Source: Balanoglossus misakiensis (lineage: Eukaryota > Hemichordata). Taken from it: a stretch of 64,000 bases of DNA. The stretch is taken from contig CM082592.2 of the NCBI GenBank assembly GCA_040954595.2, positions 6,634,001 through 6,698,000 on the forward strand, given 5' to 3'. A program made the position numbers and the translations under genes. The notes beneath the pieces were generated by a model. That model was not told the origin of the DNA, did no database searches, and saw only the letters and a list, made by a program, of their open reading frames with translations. How positions within the stretch are numbered: the first letter of the stretch is position 1; every line of letters begins with the position of its first letter. Shown here piece after piece: positions 40,169 through 54,900 of this stretch.

Positions 40169-41164
40169 TGAAAATCACCCAGAAATGACAATTTTTCGAC
40201 TTTGCGAATTTTCGAAATTTGGTCATTTTTTGATAAAAACCATGGGTTATAGCTCATGAAAATCACCCAGAAATGACAATTTTTCGACTTTGCGAATTTT
40301 CGAAATTTGGTGATTTTTTGCTAAAAACCATGGGTTATAGCTCATGAAAATCACCCAGAAATGACAATTTTTCGACTTTGCGAATTTTCGAAATTTGGTG
40401 ATTTTTTGATAAAAACCATGGGTTATAGCTCATGAAAATCACCCAGAAATGACAATTTTTCGACTTTGCGAATTTTCGAAATTTGGTGATTTTTTGATAA
40501 AAACCATGGGTTATAGCTCATGAAAATCACCCAGAAATGACAATTTTTCGACTTTGCGAATTTTCGAAATTTGGTGATTTTTTGATAAAAACCATGGGTT
40601 ATAGCTCATGAAAATCACCCAGTAATGATAATTTATCGACTTTGCGAATTTTCGAAATTTGGTGTTTTTTGATAAAAACCATGGGTTATAGCTCATGAAA
40701 ATCACCCAGAAATGACAATTTTTCGACTTTGCGAATTTTCGAAATTTGGTGATTTTTTGATAAAAACCATGGGTTATAGCTCATGAAAATCACCCAGAAA
40801 TGACAATTTTTCGACTTTGCGAATTTTCGAAATTTGGTGATTTTTTGATAAAAACCATGGGTTATAGCTCATGAAAATCACCCAGAAATGACGATTTTTC
40901 GACTTTGCGAATTTTCGAAATTTGGTGATTTTTTGATAAAAACCATGGGTTATAGCTCATGAAAATCACCCAGAAATGACAATTTTTCGACTTTGCGATT
41001 TTTCGAAATTTGGTGATTTTTTGATAAAAACCATGGGTTATAGCCCATGAAAATCACCCAGAAATGACAATTTTTCGACTTTGCGAATTTTCGAAATTTG
41101 GTGATTTTTTGATAAAAACCATGGGTTATAGCTCATGAAAATCACCCAGAAATGACAATTTTTC
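40169..41164 (+). repeat. Satellite block B1 (family B monomers)
   Basis: About 11 units with CATGGGTTATAGCTCATG, ATCACCCAGAAATGACA, GCGAATTTTCGAAATTTGG and TGATTTTTTGATAAAAAC. The left junction lies in the shared word CATGAAAATCA, the right junction in the shared word TTTTTCGACTTTGCGAA at about 41158-41175, so the two junctions fall at different positions of the monomer. Confidence 0.88.
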
Positions 41165-42985
41165 GACTTTGCGAAATATCAAAATTTCTTCATTTTTTGA
41201 TAAAAATCATGGGTTATAGCCCATGAAAATCATCCAAAAATGACGATTTTTCGACTTTGCGAAATATCAAAATTTCTTCATTTTTTGACAAAAATCATGG
41301 GTTATAGCCCACGAAAATCATCCAAAAATGACGATTTTTCGACTTTGCGATATATCAAAATTTCTTCATTTTTTCATAAAAATCATGGGTTATAGCCCAT
41401 GAAAATCATCCAAAAATGACGATTTTTCGACTTTGCGAAATATCAAAATTTCTTCATTATTTCATAAAAATCATGGGTTATAGCCCATGAAAATCATCCA
41501 AAAATGACGATTTTTCGACTTTGCGAAATATCAAAATTTCTTCATTTTTTCATAAAAATCATGGGTTATAGCCCATGAAAATCATCCAAAAATGACGATT
41601 TTTCGACTTTGCGAAATATCAAAATTTCTTCATTTTTTGATAAAAATCATGGGTTATAGCCCATGAAAATCATCCAAAAATGACGATTTTTCGACTTTGC
41701 GAAATATCAAAATTTCTTCATTTTTTCATAAAAATCATGGGTTATAGCCCATGAAAATCATCCAAAAATGACGATTTTTCGACTTTGCGAAATATCAAAA
41801 TTTCTTCATTTTTTCATAAAAATCATGGGTTATAGCCCATGAAAATCATCCAAAAATGACGATTTTTCGACTTTGCGAAATATCAAAATTTCTTCATTTT
41901 TTGATAAAAATCATGGGTTATAGCCCATGAAAATCATCCAAAAATGACGATTTTTCGACTTTGCGAAATATCAAAATTTCTTCATTTTTTCATAAAAATC
42001 ATTGGTTATAGCCCATGAAAATCATCCAAAAATGACGATTTTTCGACTTTGCGAAATATCAAAATTTCTTCATTATTTCATAAAAATCATGGGTTATAGC
42101 CCATGAAAATCATCCAAAAATGACGATTTTTCGACTTTGCGAAATATAAACATTTCTTCATTATTTCATAAAAATCATGGGTTATAGCCCATGAAAATCA
42201 TCCAAAAATGACGATTTTTCGACTTTGCGAAATATCAAAATTTCTTCATTTTTTCATAAAAATCATGGGTTATAGCCCATGAAAATCATCCAAAAATGAC
42301 GATTTTTCGACTTTGCGAAATATCAAAATTTCTTCATTTTTTCATAAAATCATGGGTTATAGCCCATGAAAATCATCCAAAAATGACGATTTTTCGACTT
42401 TGCGAAATATCAAAATTTCTTCATTTTTTCACAAAAATCATGGGTTATAGCCCATGAAAATCATCCAAAAATGACGATTTTTCGACTTTGCGAAATATCA
42501 AAATTTCTTCATTTTTTCATAAAAATCATGGGTTATAGCCCATGAAAATCATCCAAAAATGACGATTTTTCGACTTTGCGAAATATCAAAATTTTTTCAT
42601 TTTTTCATAAAAATCATGGGTTATAGCCCATGAAAATCATCCAAAAATGACGATTTTTCGACTTTGCGAAATATCAAAATATCTTCATTTTTTCATAAAA
42701 ATCATGGGTTATAGCCCATGAAAATCATCCAAAAATGACGATTTTTCGACTTTGCGAAATATCAAAATTTCTTCATTTTTTCATAAAAATCATGGGTTAT
42801 AGCCCATGAAAATCATCCAAAAATGACGATTTTTCGACTTTGCGAAATATCAAAATTTCTTCATTTTTTCATAAAAATCATGGGTTATAGCCCATGAAAA
42901 TCATCCAAAAATGACGATTTTTCGACTTTGCGAAATATCAAAATTTCTTCATTTTTTCATAAAAATCATGGGTTATAGCCCATGA
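41165..42985 (+). repeat. Satellite block A2 (family A monomers)
   Basis: About 21 units. Its right part matches the right end of A1 with the same rare variants 2814 bp apart: CATTGG at 39186 and 42000, TATAAACATT at 39331 and 42145, and the A-to-B junction at 40171 and 42985. A2 and the start of B2 are therefore a duplicate of the A1-B1 junction. Confidence 0.88.
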
Positions 42986-45900
42986 AAATCACCCAGAAAT
43001 GACAATTTTTCGACTTTGCGAATTTTCGAAATTTGGTGATTTTTTGATAAAAACCATGGGTTATAGCTCATGAAAATCACCCAGAAATGACAATTTTTCG
43101 ACTTTGCGAATTTTCGAAATTTGGTGATTTTTTGATAAAAACCATGGGTTATAGCTGATGAAAATCACCCAGTAATGATAATTTTTCGACTTTGCGAATT
43201 TTCGAAATTTGGTGATTTTTTGATAAAAACCATGGGTTATAGCTCATGAAAATCACCCAGAAATGACAATTTTTCGACTTTGCGAATTTTCGAAATTTGG
43301 TGATTTTTTGATAAAAACCATGGGTTATAGCTCATGAAAATCACCCAGAAATGACAATTTTTCGAGTTTGCGAATTTTCGAAATTTGGTGATTTTTTGAT
43401 AAAAACCATGGGTTATAGCTCATGAAAATCATCCAGAAATGACGATTTTTCGACTTTGCGAATTTTCGAAATTTGGTGATTTTTTGATAAAAACCATGGG
43501 TTATAGCTCATGAAAATCACCCAGAAATGACAATTTTTCGACTTTGCGATTTTTCGAAATTTGGTGATTTTTTGATAAAAACCATGGGTTATAGCCCATG
43601 AAAATCACCCAGAAATGACAATTTTTCGACTTTGCGAATTTTCGAAATTTGGTGATTTTTTGATAAAAACCATGGGTTATAGCTCATGAAAATCACCCAG
43701 AAATGACAATTTTTCGACTTTGCGAATTTTCGAAATTTGGTGATTTTTTGATAAAAACCATGGGTTATAGCTCATGAAAATCACCCAGAAATGACAATTT
43801 TTCGACTTTGCGAATTTTCGAAATTTGGTGATTTGTTGATAAAAACCATGGGTTATAGCTCATGAAAATCACCCAGAAATGACGATTTTTCGACTTTGCG
43901 AATTTTCGAAATTTGGTGATTTTTTGATAAAAACCATGGGTTATAGCTCATGATAATCACCCAGAGATGACAATTTTTCGACTTTGCGAATTTTCGAAAT
44001 TTGGTGATTTTTTGATAAAAACCATGGGTTATAGCTCATGAAAATCACCCAGAAATGACGATTTTTCGACTTTGCGAATTTTCGAAATTTGGTGATTTTT
44101 TGATAAAAACCATGGGTTATAGCTCATGAAAATCACCCAGAAATGACGATTTTTCGACTTTGCGAATTTTCGAAATTTGGTGATTTTTTGATAAAAACCA
44201 TGGGTTATAGCTCATGAAAATCACCCAGAGATGACAATTTTTCGACTTTGCGAATTTTCGAAATTTGGTGATTTTTTGATAAAAACCATGGGTTATAGCT
44301 CATGAAAATCATCCAGAAATGACGATTTTTCGACTTTGCGAATTTTCGAAATTTGGTGATTTTTTGATAAAAACCATGGGTTATAGCTCATGAAAATCAC
44401 CCAGAAATGACAATTTTTCGACTTTGCGATTTTTCGAAATTTGGTGATTTTTTGATAAAAACCATGGGTTATAGCCCATGAAAATCACCCAGAAATGACA
44501 ATTTTTCGACTTTGCGAATTTTCGAAATTTGGTGATTTTTTGATAAAAACCATGGGTTATAGCTCATGAAAATCACCCAGAAATGACAATTTTTCGACTT
44601 TGCGAATTTTCGAAATTTGGTGATTTTTTGATAAAAACCATGGGTTATAGCTCATGAAAATCACCCAGAAATGACAATTTTTCGACTTTGCGAATTTTCG
44701 AAATTTGGTGATTTGTTGATAAAAACCATGGGTTATAGCTCATGAAAATCACCCAGAAATGACGATTTTTCGACTTTGCGAATTTTCGAAATTTGGTGAT
44801 TTTTTGATAAAAACCATGGGTTATAGCTCATGATAATCACCCAGAGATGACAATTTTTCGACTTTGCGAATTTTCGAAATTTGGTGATTTTTTGATAAAA
44901 ACCATGGGTTATAGCTCATGAAAATCACCCAGAAATGACGATTTTTCGACTTTGCGAATTTTCGAAATTTGGTGATTTTTTGATAAAAACCATGGGTTAT
45001 AGCTCATGAAAATCACCCAGAAATGACAATTTTTCGACTTTGCGAATTTTCGAAATTTGGTGATTTTTTGATAAAAACCATGGGTTATAGCTCATGAAAA
45101 TCACCCAGAAATGACAATTTTTCGACTTTGCGAATTTTCGAAATTTGGTGATTTTTTGATAAAAACCATGGGTTATAGCTCATGAAAATCACCCAGAGAT
45201 GACAATTTTTCGACTTTGCGAATTTTCGAAATTTGGTGATTTTTTGATAAAAACCATGGGTTATAGCTCATGAAAATCACCCAGAAATGACAATTTTTCG
45301 ACTTTGCGAATTTTCGAAATTTGGTGATTTTTTGATAAAAACCATGGGTTATAGCTCATGAAAATCACCCAGAAATGACAATTTTTCGACTTTGCGAATT
45401 TTCGAAATTTGGTGATTTTTTGATAAAAACCATGGGTTATAGCTCATGAAAATCACCCAGAAATGATAATTTTTCGACTTTGCGAATTTTCGAAATTTGG
45501 TGATTTTTTGATAAAAACCATGGGTTATAGCTCATGAAAATCACCCAGAAATGACAATTTTTCGACTTTGCGAATTTTCGAAATTTGGTGATTTTTTGAT
45601 AAAAACCATGGGTTATAGCTCATGAAAATCACCCAGAAATGACAATTTTTCGACTTTGCGAATTTTCGAAATTTGGTGATTTTTTGATAAAAACCATGGG
45701 TTATAGCTCATGAAAATCACCCAGAAATGACAATTTTTCGACTTTGCGAATTTTCGAAATTTGGTGATTTTTTGATAAAAACCATGGGTTATAGCTCATG
45801 AAAATCACCCAGAAATGACAATTTTTCGACTTTGCGAATTTTCGAAATTTGGTGATTTTTTGATAAAAACCATGGGTTATAGCTCATGAAAATCACCCAG

Positions 45901-48900
45901 AAATGACAATTTTTCGACTTTGCGAATTTTCGAAATTTGGTGATTTTTTGATAAAAAGCATGGGTTATAGCTCATGAAAATCACCCAGAAATGACAATTT
46001 TTCGACTTTGCGAATTTTCGAAATTTGGTGATTTTTTGATAAAAAGCATGGGTTATAGCTCATGAAAATCACCCAGAGATGACAATTTTTCGACTTTGCG
46101 AATTTTCGAAATTTGGTGATTTTTTGATAAAAACCATGGGTTATAGCTCATGAAAATCACCCAGAAATGACAATTTTTCGACTTTGCGAATTTTCGAAAT
46201 TTGGTGATTTTTTGATAAAAACCATGGGTTATAGCTCATGAAAATCACCCAGAAATGACGATTTTTCGACTTTGCGAATTTTCGAAATTTGGTGATTTTT
46301 TGATAAAAACCATGGGTTATAGCTCATGAAAATCACCCAGAAATGACGATTTTTCGACTTTGCGAATTTTTGAAATTTGGTGATTTTTTGATAAAAACCA
46401 TGGGTTATAGCTCATGAAAATCACCCAGAAATGACGATTTTTCGACTTTGCGAATTTTCGAAATTTGGTGATTTTTTGATAAAAACCATGGGTTATAGCT
46501 CATGAAAATCACCCAGAAATGACGATTTTTCGACTTTGCGAATTTTCGAAATTTGGTGATTTTTTGATAAAAACCATGGGTTATAGCTCATGAAAATCAC
46601 CCAGAAATGACAATTTTTCGACTTTGCGAATTTTCGAAATTTGGTGATTTTTTCATAAAAACCATGGGTTATAGCTCATGAAAATCACCCAGAAATGACG
46701 ATTTTTCGACTTTGCGAATTTTCGAAATTTGGTGATTTTTTCATAAAAACCATGGGTTATAGCTCATGAAAATCACCCAGAAATGACGATTTTTCGACTT
46801 TGCGAATTTTCGAAATTTGGTGATTTTTTGATAAAAACCATGGGTTATAGCTCATGAAAATCACCCAGAAATGACGATTTTTCGACTTTGCGAATTTTCG
46901 AAATTTGGTGATTTTTTGATAAAAAGCATGGGTTATAGCTCATGAAAATCACCCAGAAATGACAATTTTTCGACTTTGCGAATTTTCGAAATTTGGTGAT
47001 TTTTTGATAAAAACCATGGGTTATAGCTCATGAAAATCACCCAGAAATGACAATTTTTCGACATTGCGAATTTTCGAAATTTGGTGATTTTTTGATAAAA
47101 AGCATGGGTTATAGCTCATGAAAATCACCCAAAGATGACGATTTTTCGACATTGCGAATTTTCGAAATTTGGTGATTTTTTGATAAAAACCATGGGTTTA
47201 TAGCTCATGAAAATCACCCAGAAATGACGATTTTTCGACTTTGCGAATTTTCGAAATTTGGTGATTTTTTGATAAAAACCATGGGTTATAGCTCATGAAA
47301 ATCACCCAGAAATGACAATTTTTCGACTTTGCGAATTTTCGAAATTTGGTGATTTTTTGATAAAAACCATGGGTTATAGCTCATGAAAATCACCCAGAAA
47401 TGACAATTTTTCGACTTTGCGAATTTTCGAAATTTGGTGATTTTTTGATAAAAACCATGGGTTATAGCTCATGAAAATCACCCAGAAATGACAATTTTTC
47501 GACTTTGCGAATTTTCGAAATTTGGTGATTTTTTGATAAAAACCATGGGTTATAGCTCATGAAAATCACCCAGAAATGACGATTTTTCGACTTTGCGAAT
47601 TTTCGAAATTTGGTGATTTTTGATAAAAACCATGGGTTATAGCTCATGAAAATCACCCAGAAATGACAATTTTTCGACTTTGCGAATTTTCGAAATTTGG
47701 TGATTTTTTGATAAAAACCATGGGTTATAGCTCATGAAAATCACCCAGAAATGACAATTTTTCGACATTGCGAATTTTCGAAATTTGGTGATTTTTTGAT
47801 AAAAAGCATGGGTTATAGCTCATGAAAATCACCCAGAAATGACGATTTTTCGACATTGCGAATTTTCGAAATTTGGTGATTTTTTGATAAAAACCATGGG
47901 TTATAGCTCATGAAAATCACCCAGAAATGACGATTTTTCGACTTTGCGAATTTTCGAAATTTGGTGATTTTTTGATAAAAACCATGGGTTATAGCTCATG
48001 AAAATCACCCAGAAATGACAATTTTTCGACTTTGCGAATTTTCGAAATTTGGTGATTTTTTGATAAAAACCATGGGTTATAGCTCATGAAAATCACCCAG
48101 AAATGACAATTTTTCGACTTTGCGAATTTTCGAAATTTGGTGATTTTTTGATAAAAACCATGGGTTATAGCTCATGAAAATCACCCAGAAATGACAATTT
48201 TTCGACTTTGCGAATTTTCGAAATTTGGTGATTTTTTGATAAAAACCATGGGTTATAGCTCATGAAAATCACCCAGAGATGACAATTTTTCGACTTTGCG
48301 AATTTTCGAAATTTGGTGATTTTTTGATAAAAACCATGGGTTATAGCTCATGAAAATCACCCAAAAATGACGATTTTTCGACTTTGCGAATTTTCGAAAT
48401 TTGGTGATTTTTTGATAAAAACCATGGGTTATAGCTCATGAAAATAACCCAGAAATGACGATTTTTCGACTTTGCGAATTTTCGAAATTTGGTGATTTTT
48501 TGATAAAAACCATGGGTTATAGCTCATGAAAATCACCCAGAAATGACAATTTTTCGACTTTGCGAATTTTCGAAATTTGGTGATTTTTTGATAAAAACCA
48601 TGGGTTATAGCACATGAAAATCACCCAGAAATGACGATTTTTCGACTTTGCGAATTTTCGAAATTTGGTGATTTTTTGATAAAAACCATGGGTTATAGCT
48701 CATGAAAATCACCCAGAAATGACGATTTTTCGACTTTGCGAATTTTCGAAATTTGGTGATTTTTTGATAAAAACCATGGGTTATAGCTCATGAAAATCAC
48801 CCAGAAATGACGATTTTTCGACTTTGCGAATTTTCGAAATTTGGTGATTTTTTGATAAAAACCATGGGTTATAGCTCATGAAAATCACCCAGAAATGACA

Positions 48901-51900
48901 ATTTTTCGACTTTGCGAATTTTCGAAATTTGGTGATTTTTTGATAAAAACCATGGGTTATAGCTCATGAAAATCACCCAGAAATGACAATTTTTCGACAT
49001 TGCGAATTTTCGAAATTTGGTGATTTTTTGATAAAAAGCATGGGTTATAGCTCATGAAAATCACCCAGAAATGACGATTTTTCGACATTGCGAATTTTCG
49101 AAATTTGGTGATTTTTTGATAAAAACCATGGGTTATAGCTCATGAAAATCACCCAGAAATGACGATTTTTCGACTTTGCGAATTTTCGAAATTTGGTGAT
49201 TTTTTGATAAAAACCATGGGTTATAGCTCATGAAAATCACCCAGAAATGACAATTTTTCGACTTTGCGAATTTTCGAAATTTGGTGATTTTTTGATAAAA
49301 ACCATGGGTTATAGCTCATGAAAATCACCCAGAAATGACAATTTTTCGACTTTGCGAATTTTCGAAATTTGGTGATTTTTTGATAAAAACCATGGGTTAT
49401 AGCTCATGAAAATCACCCAGAAATGACAATTTTTCGACTTTGCGAATTTTCGAAATTTGGTGATTTTTTGATAAAAACCATGGGTTATAGCTCATGAAAA
49501 TCACCCAGAAATGACGATTTTTCGACTTTGCGAATTTTCGAAATTTGGTGATTTTTTGATAAAAACCATGGGTTATNNNNNNNNNNNNNNNNNNNNNNNN
49601 NNNNNNNNNNNNNNNNNNNNNNNNNNNNNNNNNNNNNNNNNNNNNNNNNNNNNNNNNNNNNNNNNNNNNNNNNNNNGATAAAAAACCATGGTTATAGCTC
49701 ATGAAAATCACCCAGAAAATGACAATTTTTCGACTTTGCGAATTTCGAAATTTGGTGATTATTTGATAAAAAGCATGGGTTATAGCTCCATGAAAATCAC
49801 CCAGAAATGACAATTTTCGACTTTGCGAATTTCGAAATTTGGTGATTTTTATGATAAAAAGCATGGGTTTATAGCTCATGAAAATCACCCAGAAATGACA
49901 ATTTTTCGACTTTGCGAATTTTCGAAATTTGTGATTTTTTGAAAAAAACATGGGTTATAGCTCATGAAAATCACCCAGAAATGACAATTTTTCGACTTTG
50001 CGAATTTTCGAAATTTGGTGATTTTTTGATAAAAACCATGGGTTATAGCTCATGAAAATCACCCAGAAATGACAATTTTTCGACTTTGCGAATTTTCGAA
50101 ATTTGGTGATTTTTTGATAAAAAGCATGGGTTATAGCTCATGAAAATCACCCAGAAATGACAATTTTTCGACTTTGCGAATTTTCGAAATTTGGTGATTT
50201 TTTGATAAAAAGCCATGGGTTATAGCTCATGAAAATCACCCAGAAATGACAATTTTTCGACTTTGCGAATTTTCGAAATTTGGTGATTTTTTGATAAAAA
50301 CCATGGGTTATAGCTCATGAAAATCACCCAGAGATGACAATTTTTCGACTTTGCGAATTTTCGAAATTTGGTGATTTTTTGATAAAAACCATGGGTTATA
50401 GCTCATGAAAATCACCCAGAAATGACAATTTTTCGACTTTGCGAATTTTCGAAATTTGGTGATTTTTTGATAAAAACCATGGGTTATAGCTCATGAAAAT
50501 CACCCAGAAATGACAATTTTTCGACTTTGCGAATTTTCGAAATTTGGTGATTTTTTGATAAAAACCATGGGTTATAGCTCATGAAAATCACCCAGAAATG
50601 ACAATTTTTCGACTTTGCGAATTTTCGAAATTTGGTGATTTTTTGATAAAAACCATGGGTTATAGCTCATGAAAATCACCCAGAAATGACGATTTTTCGA
50701 CTTTGCGAATTTCGAAATTTGGTGATTTTTTGATAAAAACCATGGGTTATAGCTCATGAAAATCACCCAGAAATGACAATTTTTCGACTTTGCGAATTTT
50801 CGAAATTTGGTGATTTTTTGATAAAAACCATGGGTTATAGCTCATGAAAATCACCCAGAAATGACAATTTTTCGACTTTGCGAATTTTCGAAATTTTTGT
50901 GATTTTTTGATAAAAACCATGGGTTATAGCTCATGAAAGTCACCCAGAAATGACAATTTTTCGACTTTGCGAATTTTCGAAATTTGGTGATTTTTTGATA
51001 AAAACCATGGGTTATAGCTCATGAAAATCACCCAGAAATGACAATTTTTCGACTTTGCGAATTTTCGAAATTTGGTGATTTTTTGATAAAAACCATGGGT
51101 TATAGCTCATGAAAATCAACCCAGAAATGACAATTTTTCGACTTTGCGAATTTTCGAAATTTGGTGATTTTTTGATAAAAAGCATGGGTTATAGCTCATG
51201 AAAATCACCCAGAAATGACAATTTTTCGACTTTGCGAATTTTCGAAATTTGGTGATTTTTTGATAAAAAGCATGGGTTATAGCTCATGAAAATCACCCAG
51301 AAATGACAATTTTTCGACTTTGCGAATTTTCGAAATTTGGTGATTTTTTGATAAAAACCATGGGTTATAGCTCATGAAAATCACCCAGAAATGACAATTT
51401 TTCGACTTTGCGAATTTTCGAAATTTGGTGATTTTTTGATAAAAACCATGGGTTATAGCTCATGAAAATCACCCAGAAATGACAATTTTTCGACTTTGCG
51501 AATTTTCGAAATTTGGTGATTTTTTGATAAAAACCATGGGTTATAGCTCATGAAAATCACCCAGAAATGACAATTTTTCGACTTTGCGAATTTTCGAAAT
51601 TTGGTGATTTTTTGATAAAAGCATGGGTTATAGCTCATGAAAATCACCCAGAAATGACAATTTTTCGACTTTGCGAATTTTCGAAATTTGGTGATTTTTT
51701 GATAAAAACCATGGGTTATAGCTCATGAAAATCACCCAGAAATGACAATTTTTCGAATTTGCGAATTTTCGAAATTTGGTGATTTTTTGATAAAAAGCAT
51801 GGGTTATAGCTCATGAAAATCACCCAGAAATGACAATTTTTCGACTTTGCGAATTTTCGAAATTTGGTGATTTTTTGATAAAAAGCATGGGTTATAGCTC

Positions 51901-54900
51901 ATGAAAATCACCCAGAAATGACAATTTTTCGACTTTGCGAATTTTCGAAATTTGGTGATTTTTTGATAAAAAGCATGGGTTATAGCTCATGAAAATCACC
52001 CAGAAATGACAATTTTTCGACTTTGCGAATTTTCGAAATTTGGTGATTTTTTGATAAAAAGCATGGGTTATAGCTCATGAAAATCACCCAGAAATGACAA
52101 TTTTTCGACTTTGCGAATTTTCGAAATTTGGTGATTTTTTGATAAAAAGCATGGGTTATAGCTCATGAAAATCACCCAGAAATGACAATTTTTCGACTTT
52201 GCGAATTTTCGAAATTTGGTGATTTTTTGATAAAAAGCATGGGTTATAGCTCATGAAAATCACCCAGAAATGACAATTTTTCGACTTTGCGAATTTTCGA
52301 AATTTGGTGATTTTTTGATAAAAAGCATGGGTTATAGCTCATGAAAATCACCCAGAGATGACAATTTTTCGACTTTGCGAATTTTCGAAATTTGGTGATT
52401 TTTTGATAAAAAGCATGGGTTATAGCTCATGAAAATCACCCAGAAATGACAATTTTTCGACTTTGCGAATTTTCGAAATTTGGTGATTTTTTGATAAAAA
52501 GCATGGGTTATAGCTCATGAAAATCACCCAGAAATGACAATTTTTCGACTTTGCGAATTTTCGAAATTTGGTGATTTTTTGATAAAAACCATGGGTTATA
52601 GCTCATGAAAATCACCCAGAAATGACAATTTTTCGACTTTGCGAATTTTCGAAATTTGGTGATTTTTTGATAAAAACCATGGGTTATAGCTCATGAAAAT
52701 CACCCAGAGATGACAATTTTTCGACTTTGCGAATTTTCGAAATTTGGTGATTTTTTGATAAAAACCATGGGTTATAGCTCATGAAAATCACCCAGAAATG
52801 ACAATTTTTCGACTTTGCGAATTTTCGAAATTTGGTGATTTTTTGATAAAAACCATGGGTTATAGCTCATGAAAATCACCCAGAAATGACGATTTTTCGA
52901 CTTTGCGAATTTTCGAAATTTGGTGATTTTTTGATAAAAACCATGGGTTATAGCTCATGAAAATCACCCAGAAATGACAATTTTTCGACTTTGCGAATTT
53001 TCGAAATTTGGTGATTTTTTGATAAAAACCATGGGTTATAGCTCATGAAAATCACCCAGAAATGACAATTTTTCGACTTTGCGAATTTTCGAAATTTGGT
53101 GATTTTTTGATAAAAACCATGGGTTATAGCTCATGAAAATCACCCAGAAATGACAATTTTTCGACTTTGCGAATTTTCGAAATTTGGTGATTTTTTGATA
53201 AAAAGCATGGGTTATAGCTCATGAAAATAACCCAGAAATGACAATTTTTCGACTTTGCGAATTTTCGAAATTTGGTGATTTTTTGATAAAAAGCATGGGT
53301 TATAGCTCATGAAAATCACCCAGAAATGACAATTTTTCGACTTTGCGAATTTTCGAAATTTGGTGATTTTTTGATAAAAAGCATGGGTTATAGCTCATGA
53401 AAATCACCCAGAAATGACAATTTTTCGACTTTGCGAATTTTCGAAATTTGGTGATTTTTTGATAAAAACCATGGGTTATAGCTCATGAAAATCACCCAGA
53501 AATGACAATTTTTCGACTTTGCGAATTTTCGAAATTTGGTGATTTTTTGATAAAAACCATGGGTTATAGCTCATGAAAATCACCCAGAGATGACAATTTT
53601 TCGACTTTGCGAATTTTCGAAATTTGGTGATTTTTTGATAAAAACCATGGGTTATAGCTCATGAAAATCACCCAGAAATGACGATTTTTCGACTTTGCGA
53701 ATTTTCGAAATTTGGTGATTTTTTGATAAAAACCATGGGTTATAGCTCATGAAAATCACCCAGAAATGACAATTTTTCGACTTTGCGAATTTTCGAAATT
53801 TGGTGATTTTTTGATAAAAACCATGGGTTATAGCTCATGAAAATAACCCAGAAATGACAATTTTTCGACTTTGCGAATTTTCGAAATTTGGTGATTTTTT
53901 GATAAAAAGCATGGGTTATAGCTCATGAAAATCACCCAGAAATGACAATTTTTCGACTTTGCGAATTTTCGAAATTTGGTGATTTTTTGATAAAAACCAT
54001 GGGTTATAGCTCATGAAAATCACCCAGAAATGACGATTTTTCGACTTTGCGAATTTTCGAAATTTGGTGATTTTTTGATAAAAACCATGGGTTATAGCTC
54101 ATGAAAATCACCCAGAAATGACAATTTTTCGACTTTGCGAATTTTCGAAATTTGATGATTTTTTGATAAAAACCATGGGTTATAGCTCATGAAAATCACC
54201 CGGAAATGACAATTTTTCGACTTTGCGAATTTTCGAAATTTGGTGATTTTTTGATAAAAACCATGGGTTATAGCTCATGAAAATCACCCAGAAATGACAA
54301 TTTTTCGACTTTGCGAATTTTCGAAATTTGGTGATTTTTTGATAAAAAGCATGGGTTATAGCTCATGAAAATCACCCAGAGATGACAATTTTTCGACTTT
54401 GCGAATTTTCGAAATTTGGTGATTTTTTGATAAAAAGCATGGGTTATAGCTCATGAAAATCACCCAGAAATGACAATTTTTCGACTTTGCGAATTTTCGA
54501 AATTTGGTGATTTTTTGATAAAAAGCATGGGTTATAGCTCATGAAAATCACCCAGAAATGACAATTTTTCGACTTTGCGAATTTTCGAAATTTGGTGATT
54601 TTTTGATAAAAACCATGGGTTATAGCTCATGAAAATCACCCAGAAATGACAATTTTTCGACTTTGCGAATTTTCGAAATTTGGTGATTTTTTGATAAAAA
54701 CCATGGGTTATAGCTCATGAAAATCACCCAGAGATGACAATTTTTCGACTTTGCGAATTTTCGAAATTTGGTGATTTTTTGATAAAAACCATGGGTTATA
54801 GCTCATGAAAATCACCCAGAAATGACAATTTTTCGACTTTGCGAATTTTCGAAATTTGGTGATTTTTTGATAAAAACCATGGGTTATAGCTCATGAAAAT

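Noticed and set aside
40511-51647. Minus-strand frames of 64 codons (40511-40705, 47462-47656, 50572-50766, 51453-51647) and a 184-codon frame over the gap
   Set aside because: They are translations of the satellite itself. 88 is not a multiple of three, and these frames appear only where a one-base indel shifts one unit into another open frame. The longest one runs through the N gap.
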